From assembly GCA_014084085.1 (NCBI GenBank), contig NPFB01000110.1, forward strand, positions 9,239 to 33,104: 23,866 bases of DNA, read 5' to 3'. The stretch's first letter is position 1, and every line of letters starts with the position of its first letter. This document shows, in pieces, positions 16,518 to 23,866 of the stretch. A program made the position numbers and the translations under genes. The notes beneath the pieces were generated by a model that was given only the letters and a program-made list of their open reading frames with translations, had not been told where the DNA came from and ran no database searches. Source of the stretch: Hondaea fermentalgiana (Eukaryota; Sar; Bigyra; Thraustochytrida; Thraustochytriidae).

Positions 16518-19500
16518 ATGGGCTCCGTCGCGCGGCAGCAGGAGGGAACGGCCGCGGGCAGCCGCGCGTGGGGCTCGGAGCGCGTCGATGCGGAGGACTT
16601 CGTCCTGGCGGTCTCCGCGGGCGGCGACGATGTGGAGGCGCGACACACCAGCTCGCGGAGGGAGACCGGCCCCTTCGAGAACGCGCACGGGAGCGCGCAG
16701 GGCTGGGCGCGAGAGAACGGGGACCTCGACCTCACGCTTTCGGAGGCCCGCGCCATCCCCTCGCCTGCAGCAGGAATCCTGCACGCCGACGAGCGCGACG
16801 TCCTCGACGAAGTCGTTCGACCCGAGCTCGTGGAGGTTGGGCGTCGGCTCAGCACACATTTTCAGGGTCGTCGTAACGTGAGCAACCAGCACGACCTCAA
16901 TGACCATCTCGCCATGTGGGTCATGGAGACTGGCACGTTTCATGCTGTTAAAGATAGGCTGACCGCAATTTCGTCCGGGAATGCCCCGCTTGCCTCAGCA
17001 GAGATCTTTCAATTCATCTATCTTCTTTTCAAGATGGAGGCGCAGGGGGCGCCAGCAAGCGTCTTTCTCTCCGAGGAAGTCCGTTCGAACGCTTTGGACG
17101 CTATCAATCTGGAGACTTTCCATCGTTATCTCGATTCGATCAATGACGATGCGCCCCCTCTCTTCGTCCCCGAAACGCCCTTTCCAACAGAGGAGAGACT
17201 TCACTTTGGACCGGAGACGTCCACACAGTTTCCCATGGGGGGATCCATTGAGGCCTCAAAGTACATGCAAGAACGTATGGCCCTCTTTTCGAACTTTGCT
17301 TGCAAGCTCTGTCTTTCGGGATCCTCGGTCGTTAGTCTGGACTACGAAATCCTCGGACCGGCTGCACGCGCTGGCTTTGACCGCGTTTTGGCGGCCCGAT
17401 CGGTCGCGACAGGCATTGTGCTTTCCCACGAGGCCTACGCCTCGAGCATCACGGACCGGAGTCAAGTTTTGCGTGTGCTCAGTCGGATCGCAGCATACGA
17501 AGAAGACGAAACAGAAGAAGCGACCTCCTCCTCCAAGCCACAGGTCTTTCTTGACACCTGGAGCAGCCAATTTCACCTTGCTGAGCATGAAGCGATGCAA
17601 AGTCTTAGATGTATAACACGCTGGAAAGTGCCGGAAAGCGGCCCGATGTTCGATCGTTGGAAAGTGCGATGGGGCCAACATGAAGATACCTATGACTTGC
17701 GATACGCTAGTGGCTGTGGTGAGACTCTTGCCATCAGCGTCAACGATACTCGCTTTGCGCCAGACCAATGGACGGCGTTGTCCGAGCGTGACATCAGCAA
17801 GCCCACACATGCGCCCGTAGCAAATTCCATCCCAGCGTGGCCGCTTCCTGACGATCTCTTTGTTGAGATTTGCTCTTCAGGTGTTCACAAAACAAACGTC
17901 TTTCCTTTGGCATTTGGGCGAACGACCAACGCAAACGTGGCCATGACACTCGGAGCGCTCGCGTTCCGGCTTGATGATGAGGCAAGCCGCCCTCAGAGCG
18001 AAGTTTTACCGAAATGTATTCAAGAAGCTGGCAGCAGCGTTCTTGCAGTTACCGGGGACTTGCAGGCGCTCATCGCAGACATCAAATCTGATAATTTGCC
18101 GGCCGAGACAAGTCTCGAATCACTGCCTTTGCACGACCTACAGCAACTCGCCAAGGCCCTGGGCCTTCCCTTGAGCCGTGGCCTTGAGGCTGCAAAGCTC
18201 GCGACGGTCATCAAGCCATTCATCTCGGGGGATCTCTTGCGCGCTGGACTCATTGCGTCTCTGTTACGGCCCATCGAGGCTGCGCCGAAACAGGACGCGA
18301 TCACGCGGACCAACGCCATTGCTGCGCTCCATCATGAGCTAGTAAAATGCAAACTCGCGACTCGCGTGCTTTCCCCGCGACGAGTCGGATTCGTTCATGC
18401 CCCAGGTCTCCGAACCCATTGTACGGATCTCGAAGGCTTCGTGGCCTTTGAAGCAACAATTGCGCCATCGATACTGCCCGGAGTTGATGCAGAGCTTCCT
18501 GCTGACAGCTCTGCAGTCTTGCAACGAGTGTTTGAAGCAGCGACTGCTCACGCAACCCACGTGAACGATCCGTTCGTGTCAACGACTTCCGCGTCGTCTT
18601 CAACTTCATCTTCGCTTTCAATATCGCGGCAAGACGTATCTACATCCATGGACGGCGTTTCGGCCACAGCCTCGACATTGCCGCTTCACTCGGGCGCAGA
18701 CGAATCACAAGACGCAGAGGCTGCACAAGGCGTAGACAGCGCGCAAGAGAATGCTAGCATGCAGTTAGCTGCCGTTGACGTTGCTCTGCGCAAGACGCCA
18801 TCTGCGCTCGCAGATGACAAATTCCTCTTTGACCGCTTCGGAATCTTTGCGAATGTGCAGCTGGATCCGAACGCGACATCTTTCAACGAAGACGTACGAC
18901 ACTTCCATGAGCTTGTGCCTCGGCGGGCCGATCGCTGCAGCATTCTGCAGCGCTCTGCGAGTGGCGTGCATAACATATTTTTCGTCGTGGTGGCGTCCAG
19001 CGCGCAACTCGACGGGAGAGAAGCTGCACCCTCCTCGAATGCATGGGCACAAGGTCAAATCTTACGCATCGTCCATGTCAGAATTGCACCACGTCTCGTT
19101 GTGGATCTTGCGCTCACTGTTGGCTACGTCGGTGAACAGTACATGGCATGGGCTCTGGACTCTAGTGCCGAGCTGCCGAGGGACGAGGATCTTAATTTCC
19201 TCGAAAGTAAATGGGGCTTGGCTGCTGGCGATGTGAAAATGCGACGCTGGCAGGCCATTATGGCGGTTTCGCACCCGAATGTGCGACGAGAGCGGAACCG
19301 CGCTGTACAACCAGTCAGTCGTTTGTCAAAGCCAATCCGCTCCATTGTTCCTCGGGCTGTCGAGTGGTGCAATCAGTGTGCCTGGCTCCGTGATCGGATA
19401 GGTGAAGACGCTACCCTGTGCAACGGACGTCGTGGCTGGCTTGTGCACCTGCTGGCGGCGTGCGCGCACAATGCTATCAACAGCTACCTGGTCATCAGCA

Positions 19501-20402
19501 CCGCCGCTTCGGTATCGAGCTGGAGGAGCCCGGAAGGTTGGCTTGAAGACCGTAAGGCGCGTGGGTCGTTTTCGTACCTCGTAAATGCCAAGCTGACTTG
19601 GCCAGGCTTTCGCGATGCAATGCAAAGGTATGCCGACTTTGCGGACCCTCGTCCGGGGCAGAACGTCCAGCAAGATGCGCTTGCTCTTCATCGCGCATCG
19701 TTGGGAAGAAATGGAAGCGCTGACGCGGAACACGCAGAGTCAGCCTTGGCTCAGGTGGGTCCTCAGGGTTGTCTTCGATTTCAGGGCGAAGTTTGGGAAC
19801 CGGAAATGAATCAAGTCCAATTGGCGTCGCTGCGCGACTCGACAGACGCTCTCATCGCCAAAAATCATGCGGTTCGCATGCGAATGCTCATGGAAGATCC
19901 TCTGCTAGTCTTTCTTCGGCAAAGCCACAGTCGCGGCATTCGTCACACCGCGTCGACGATTGACATGGCCAGGTATGGCGACGAGGTGGAGAAAACGGTG
20001 CGACGCGATGGCGTGCCCTGCTACTTGTGCTGTGCCGAATGTGAGAAGAAAACTAAGCCGGGGCACACGGCACGCCGAGCTTATCATACCAAAACGTGGT
20101 GTGTGGACTGCGGGCTCATTCCCCTCTGTACGACGGGCCGTGCAATGTGGAACAACAGAACCTGCTTTGAAGTTTGGCATGATCCAGCGGTGGACAGTAA
20201 GAGACACGGAAATCTCGATCTGTGCCCGTGCCAGAATCCTGAGAATCAATTTGGCGATCCCTTTCTGGATGAAGCGGAGACCACAGACTCGGAGACAGCT
20301 CGGCTATTTCCACGGCATGTTATCACAGACACGCGTACGTTTTTACAGCGAAGTTCGCGCAAGCGGCGGCGCATTTCGAGTGCAGCGGCAACGCATGAAT
20401 AA
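16518..20402 (+). CDS. piggyBac transposase-like protein with large insertion, possibly domesticated
   Basis: The protein has 1294 residues from the ATG at 16518, chosen for its A at -3 and G at +4 and because the upstream frame looks noncoding. The order of motifs fits a piggyBac (DDE_Tnp_1_7) transposase. A helical N-terminal part (about 125-210) is followed by a first Asp in VVSLDYEIL (D275), where piggyBac usually has DE. A second Asp lies in FLDTWSSQFHLAEHE (D346), matching the DN-x(2)-TS block. A candidate third Asp in LRDRIGED (D959) is followed by RRGWLVHLLAACAHNAINSY, matching the RRW...NxF/Y segment. The C-terminus has a Cys-rich ribbon (about 1168-1221) with C-x2-CC, C-x2-C, PLC and CFEVWH spacing, typical of piggyBac. 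About 610 residues separate the second and third Asp, against about 100 in insect piggyBac. This insertion includes a SAP-like helix pair (about 533-569) and a Ser/acidic-rich stretch. No terminal repeats were found, so it may be domesticated or a relic. Confidence 0.72.
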   Translation: MGSVARQQEGTAAGSRAWGSERVDAEDFVLAVSAGGDDVEARHTSSRRETGPFENAHGSAQGWARENGDLDLTLSEARAIPSPAAGILHADERDVLDEVVRPELVEVGRRLSTHFQGRRNVSNQHDLNDHLAMWVMETGTFHAVKDRLTAISSGNAPLASAEIFQFIYLLFKMEAQGAPASVFLSEEVRSNALDAINLETFHRYLDSINDDAPPLFVPETPFPTEERLHFGPETSTQFPMGGSIEASKYMQERMALFSNFACKLCLSGSSVVSLDYEILGPAARAGFDRVLAARSVATGIVLSHEAYASSITDRSQVLRVLSRIAAYEEDETEEATSSSKPQVFLDTWSSQFHLAEHEAMQSLRCITRWKVPESGPMFDRWKVRWGQHEDTYDLRYASGCGETLAISVNDTRFAPDQWTALSERDISKPTHAPVANSIPAWPLPDDLFVEICSSGVHKTNVFPLAFGRTTNANVAMTLGALAFRLDDEASRPQSEVLPKCIQEAGSSVLAVTGDLQALIADIKSDNLPAETSLESLPLHDLQQLAKALGLPLSRGLEAAKLATVIKPFISGDLLRAGLIASLLRPIEAAPKQDAITRTNAIAALHHELVKCKLATRVLSPRRVGFVHAPGLRTHCTDLEGFVAFEATIAPSILPGVDAELPADSSAVLQRVFEAATAHATHVNDPFVSTTSASSSTSSSLSISRQDVSTSMDGVSATASTLPLHSGADESQDAEAAQGVDSAQENASMQLAAVDVALRKTPSALADDKFLFDRFGIFANVQLDPNATSFNEDVRHFHELVPRRADRCSILQRSASGVHNIFFVVVASSAQLDGREAAPSSNAWAQGQILRIVHVRIAPRLVVDLALTVGYVGEQYMAWALDSSAELPRDEDLNFLESKWGLAAGDVKMRRWQAIMAVSHPNVRRERNRAVQPVSRLSKPIRSIVPRAVEWCNQCAWLRDRIGEDATLCNGRRGWLVHLLAACAHNAINSYLVISTAASVSSWRSPEGWLEDRKARGSFSYLVNAKLTWPGFRDAMQRYADFADPRPGQNVQQDALALHRASLGRNGSADAEHAESALAQVGPQGCLRFQGEVWEPEMNQVQLASLRDSTDALIAKNHAVRMRMLMEDPLLVFLRQSHSRGIRHTASTIDMARYGDEVEKTVRRDGVPCYLCCAECEKKTKPGHTARRAYHTKTWCVDCGLIPLCTTGRAMWNNRTCFEVWHDPAVDSKRHGNLDLCPCQNPENQFGDPFLDEAETTDSETARLFPRHVITDTRTFLQRSSRKRRRISSAAATHE

Positions 20403-20403
20403 A
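20398..20403 (+). terminator. AATAAA poly(A) hexamer overlapping the stop codon
   Basis: The hexamer AATAAA spans the last codon and the TAA stop (20400-20402) of the piggyBac-like gene. If used, the 3' untranslated region would be only about 10-30 nt long. Another AATAAA lies downstream near 20485, so use of the first is not certain. Confidence 0.4.
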
Positions 20404-20654
20404 ATTTGGGGTTAAAGTAGACAATCTTTGCTAAATTTCGGTCGAGGTCGGTTTTTTCTTCGAGAAACAAGCTCGAGTGATTTCAAATAAATGCAAGGAA
20501 GAACCAAAGTATAAATGTATGTATGCATGCATGCTACGAAAGCCCGAGCGAGCATGGCATTTACATTGCGCACGAGTGAGCGTCAGATTTTGTTGATATT
20601 CACAGGCCACTCACTCCTTTGGCCGCCACGAAGCTGAAACGATGAGGCCATATC

Positions 20655-23600
20655 CTACTTGCGGCTCTTCTCCGGAGCATCAGCTTGCGGGGGCGCCGGC
20701 GAGGCATCATCAAGTCCCTCGGCCAAAACGGCGAGCCTACGCTCAATTTCAAGGCGATCTTTAAGCATGCCGAGAGCAGGCCAAGTCATGCGGCTGCCAG
20801 TCCGCAGGTAAACTCCCATGGTTCGCGGGGTGTCAGGGTCAGCAATCAGGTGCACGTAAGACCACATGCGCAATGGTGGAACGAGCGTGAGAGTACCACG
20901 TGTGTTACCGAGAAATACCGAGCTCGCGTCGACGGACATGACGCGTGGCATGAGAGAAAAGTCGCGAACGAGCTCGAGCCATTTTTTCAGGTCGAGCTTA
21001 AGCAGGCGCTCGATGTACGAAAGCAGAAAACCGCCCCGCCAACCTCTTCCACGGCCATGCGGCACGGGTTTACCTGCGCTGCCGCGGTGCGAGTAAAAGA
21101 AGGGACTAATGTGGGGTTCCACCTGCGAGACTACCGTAAAGGTGACATTGAAGAGCTGGCGCAAAGCGTCGAAGGGAAGCTCATTCTGAAAGCTGCCGTC
21201 GCGCCAGAAGCGGCCAAAGGAGTGATAGGGCGTGATTTGCCCGCGCGAGTCCTTGCGAAGAAGCTCAATGGGCGGCAGCAGACGCGGGAGAGCGGAGCTG
21301 GCGAGCACCGCGCTGTAAATGACCACATCCGGAGTCGTGCGGTAGCAGAGGACCCGGGTGTGCTGCTTCCCCTTGGCATCGATATTGTAAACAGGAATAA
21401 TGAGCGCTTTGTGGGATCGCTCGTACGCCTCACGAAACGTGAGATCACCGCAAACCTGTTTGACTAGCTTGGGAACCCAGTCTTCGGTGTCAAAAATGTT
21501 GCCCCGGCTGATGAGGTTTTTGAACATACCCCAGTAGCCTGCAGAACAAGGGTTGAAGACCTTGCAGAGCACCTCGGGTCGCATTTGTTCGCGAAGCTCC
21601 TCGTCGGTTCGGGTGCACACGTAACTTCCGACGAGCGCACCTCCCGATGCGCCAGTAATGTATTCGGGCAGCATGTCGCGGTCGACAAGCGTCTTCACGA
21701 CACCAAGATGGTAAAATGCATTGCCGGCGCCCCCACTAAGACAGAGCGCCGTTTCTCCATAGGTGTGCGCGAGCTCAGAAAAGAAGCGACGCTTGCTCTC
21801 CCAAAAGGCAGAACGCAAGTGACCTGCTTCCGTCTCGGGATAGCCGGTGTGTTCGGGAGACGCCTCGCTATAGGTTTCGCTGTTTCCCGTGGTGCCTCGC
21901 GACGGGGATTTGAGCTTGGATGCAGCATCCGATACACTTGCACCTTTGGGGGAAACTGCCGAGATGCGAGCGGACCCTGATCCTCTACGGGAGCGACCGC
22001 GAGGGGAACGCCCATTTTCTACCTGGCTGGCCTTCTCGTCGCCCTGCAGGGCACCTGCAGGGAGACGAGACTCCTCGGGCGCTTCCGAGTTGGACTGAAG
22101 ACGCGACAAGAACGAGCGACTTTCGGCTGTCGGGCTTTGAGCGTCGCGCATTCGCGTCAAGGTTGCACGCATTGGGTTGGTCCATTGACTGGCGCGCGCC
22201 TGGAGACCGCCCAGTGCGCGTTCAGCCATTTCTGCCATACTTTCGCGTCGCAGCCGACCATTGGTGGAAGCAAATTTTCGCTTGATCACGGCCCAGTGCT
22301 TGAAGTGAAGGACCTCCGGGTTGGAGCACGCATCAACCTCGTCGAGGGCATCTAAAAAGGTCGAGACAAGCTGACGCATTTCTAGGTTTGTCCCGGTATG
22401 ATTCATGGCATACGGGTGCTCGTTTGCAAGCTCATTCAAGGAGGTTGCGCTGGCACGGAGTACACCGAGAAGCTCGTGCTCATTCTCGTTCTCAGGGTCA
22501 TCGATGAGGTTCGTCGCGCTCGCGGCAGAAGACACGGAGCCAGTCTCTTCGTCGTCCGCAATGGGCGGCACGATGTCGGTTCGGCCTTGCTCCGCGACAC
22601 CAGACTCGAGAGCGAGGTGGCGGGTTGCGCGTCGCAGCGTGCGCAAATGGTGCTTGAGCGTAGGAACGTTGGAAAGCGAGCCACTCGACTTGCCCTCTTT
22701 GACGTCGAGTTGACGCGCGTGGCGTCTCCAGGTGGCATAGCTCGACGCCTTGGCAAGCTGGTAATACTCGTTTCGGTTCGAGCGAAAAAGACCCTCGAAG
22801 ATGCTCACGAGCTGACGCACCATAATATAGGCCGCCAGCTCGATGAAGATGACCATGACGGTGAAGAGAAGGAGCGGAATGCGGGCGATTGTGTAAAAGG
22901 GTCCAGTGCCATGATGGCCGACAAAATCCTGAGGTGCCTCGTCCAGAGCGGCGTCATCGGGATCGTCGACGGAGTCAGCGTGAGCCCGCTTATGGCGGTG
23001 CCAGGCGAGCCGGCGCGACTCATACGCGGCGGCCTTGAGATATTCTTTGGCGGCCTTGAAGCCGTCCATTTCGACGGGATCGATGTTGTACAGCTGGGGG
23101 AGCTGGGAAATGACGCTAGGGTCAACGATGAGCAGGAATTTGGTTTTCACGCGCTCTTCGTCTGCTTTCCAGAGGCAGGCGCGCAGCGCCGAATCGAAAG
23201 TTTCGCCGTGAATGACTTCGGGGCCCACTTCGTCCATGATGAGAACGTCGACGTCGGCTTCAAAGGCGCACATGATCTCCTCCCGGGCCCATTCGTAGAT
23301 TTCCTCTACGTCGTACTGCAAGGCATCTTCTGCCGGGAGCCAGCGCACCTCGCCGGACGTCAAGCTACGGAGACACTTGCGTCTCGTGGGTTTGCCTGCG
23401 TTGACTTCGCTGGGTCTGAAGCGAGGTGTCCACGCCGGGGAGTCCTCTCCGGAGCTTTTGGACGCGAGGCCCGCGGGCGTGACCTCGAGCGTGACGATGC
23501 CGCCCACCTTGGCCTTTTCGTGCTGTTGGCCGTTCATCTTGCGCGCGAAGCGCAGGATCTCGCGGCGGTCATCCTCGACTTTGTCGCTCGCGAGCGTCAG

Positions 23601-23669
23601 CGCCACGCTGCGTCTCTGCTGCGACGCCTCCGCGCCTTCGTGCGCCGCGCGCAGCCTGCTCGCGCTCAT
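20655..23669 (-). CDS. SDP1/TGL4-type patatin-domain triacylglycerol lipase with N-terminal THEP1-like domain
   Basis: The protein has 1004 residues. The C-terminal half is a patatin domain of the SDP1/TGL3-4-5 type. It has an oxyanion-hole motif LSGGAGNAFYHLG (from about residue 644), the nucleophile elbow GASGG (Ser675) and the catalytic Asp in RDGS (Asp824), followed by FNVTFTVVSQVEPHISP. The family releases fatty acids from storage triacylglycerol at lipid droplets. A hydrophobic hairpin (about 260-291) and a DUF3336-like segment (about 292-345, with YYQLAKASSYATWRRHARQL) precede it, as in SDP1. A Ser/Arg-rich linker of about 300 residues contains RRES and RRGS, possible kinase sites. Residues about 20-200 resemble THEP1/NTPCR: VGGIVTLEV and a Walker B-like VLIMDEVGPE (Asp146-Glu147), but the P-loop position holds ASDKVEDD instead. 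The start at 23669 has a weak context, and the frame stays open upstream to the window edge, so the true N-terminus may be longer. Confidence 0.88.
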   Translation of the reverse strand: MSASRLRAAHEGAEASQQRRSVALTLASDKVEDDRREILRFARKMNGQQHEKAKVGGIVTLEVTPAGLASKSSGEDSPAWTPRFRPSEVNAGKPTRRKCLRSLTSGEVRWLPAEDALQYDVEEIYEWAREEIMCAFEADVDVLIMDEVGPEVIHGETFDSALRACLWKADEERVKTKFLLIVDPSVISQLPQLYNIDPVEMDGFKAAKEYLKAAAYESRRLAWHRHKRAHADSVDDPDDAALDEAPQDFVGHHGTGPFYTIARIPLLLFTVMVIFIELAAYIMVRQLVSIFEGLFRSNRNEYYQLAKASSYATWRRHARQLDVKEGKSSGSLSNVPTLKHHLRTLRRATRHLALESGVAEQGRTDIVPPIADDEETGSVSSAASATNLIDDPENENEHELLGVLRASATSLNELANEHPYAMNHTGTNLEMRQLVSTFLDALDEVDACSNPEVLHFKHWAVIKRKFASTNGRLRRESMAEMAERALGGLQARASQWTNPMRATLTRMRDAQSPTAESRSFLSRLQSNSEAPEESRLPAGALQGDEKASQVENGRSPRGRSRRGSGSARISAVSPKGASVSDAASKLKSPSRGTTGNSETYSEASPEHTGYPETEAGHLRSAFWESKRRFFSELAHTYGETALCLSGGAGNAFYHLGVVKTLVDRDMLPEYITGASGGALVGSYVCTRTDEELREQMRPEVLCKVFNPCSAGYWGMFKNLISRGNIFDTEDWVPKLVKQVCGDLTFREAYERSHKALIIPVYNIDAKGKQHTRVLCYRTTPDVVIYSAVLASSALPRLLPPIELLRKDSRGQITPYHSFGRFWRDGSFQNELPFDALRQLFNVTFTVVSQVEPHISPFFYSHRGSAGKPVPHGRGRGWRGGFLLSYIERLLKLDLKKWLELVRDFSLMPRVMSVDASSVFLGNTRGTLTLVPPLRMWSYVHLIADPDTPRTMGVYLRTGSRMTWPALGMLKDRLEIERRLAVLAEGLDDASPAPPQADAPEKSRK

Positions 23670-23866
23670 CGCGCGCCGCGCCTCCCCTCCCGCCGCTGCT
23701 CCTGCTGCTCGCCGCGGCCGCGCTGGGCCTCGCCCGCCTCGCCTGCCTGATGATCGCGACCGATGGCGACTGACGCCGCCACGCGCGCCACGAAAGAAAG
23801 AGGGAAAGACCTAGGTCCCGCCGCCGCTCGCCGCCGCCGCGGCCCGGCCCCGCGCGCGCGCCTCCC
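23670..23866. other. Right-edge region upstream of the lipase gene
   Basis: These 197 bases are very GC-rich, with CGG/GCC and CTG runs. Read on the minus strand they stay open in the lipase frame, giving Arg/Gly/Gln/Glu-rich sequence with no ATG. They could be leader, an N-terminal extension starting outside the window, or the end of an intron. Nothing else is recognisable. Confidence 0.5.

Noticed and set aside
14159..20415. TTAACC at 14159 and GGGGTTAA at 20408-20415 as ends of a piggyBac element
   Set aside because: The right-hand motif resembles a GGG-TTAA end, but the left candidate shares almost no inverted repeat with it and the interval would include the unrelated YHYH gene. Chance is the simplest explanation.
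22398..23750. 450-codon open frame antisense to the lipase
   Set aside because: It mirrors the GC-biased lipase coding sequence and has no recognisable domain, whereas the minus strand carries clear motifs.

Overview
The window looks like nuclear DNA of a GC-rich, intron-poor protist. The best guess is a thraustochytrid or related labyrinthulomycete (stramenopile). This is an inference from the gene content (an eIF3 subunit, a CLPTM1-family membrane protein, an SDP1/TGL4-type triacylglycerol lipase), the long single-exon reading frames, vertebrate-like ATG contexts (A at -3 and G at +4 in several genes) and promoter regions full of short tandem repeats. No tRNA, rRNA, CRISPR array, bacterial operon or complete transposon was found. 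Family assignments come from reading motifs by eye; no database search was run.

Layout: (1) 1-348, minus, the 5' end of a probable N-myristoylated, Ala/Glu-repeat protein cut by the window edge; (2) a 1.95 kb divergent intergenic region with many microsatellites and a possible 5'UTR intron; (3) 2299-3951, plus, a CLPTM1/CLPTM1L-type ER membrane protein; (4) 4502-7543, plus, an ankyrin plus five-FN3-domain protein in which two FN3 domains carry acidic insertions; (5) 7794-9503, minus, translation initiation factor eIF3d; (6) a 1.4 kb divergent promoter region with a telo-box-like motif; (7) 10881-14162, plus, an ankyrin protein whose C-terminus reads as a NUDT6-like pre-Nudix plus Nudix fold with a ruined catalytic box; (8) 14353-15765, minus, a secreted, probably GPI-anchored YHYH-domain protein; (9) 16518-20402, plus, a large piggyBac-transposase-like protein with a greatly expanded insertion before the third catalytic Asp; (10) 20655-23669, minus, a DUF3336-patatin triacylglycerol lipase with an N-terminal domain resembling the THEP1/NTPCR NTPase but without a recognisable P-loop.

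The genes mostly alternate between divergent pairs (0.75-2 kb shared promoters) and convergent pairs (190-250 bp shared 3' ends). They do not form an evident pathway. The common theme is domain tinkering: three of the large proteins appear to carry an enzyme-derived domain that has lost catalytic residues (Nudix, THEP1-like) or been heavily rebuilt (piggyBac). These are the best candidates for something not yet described.
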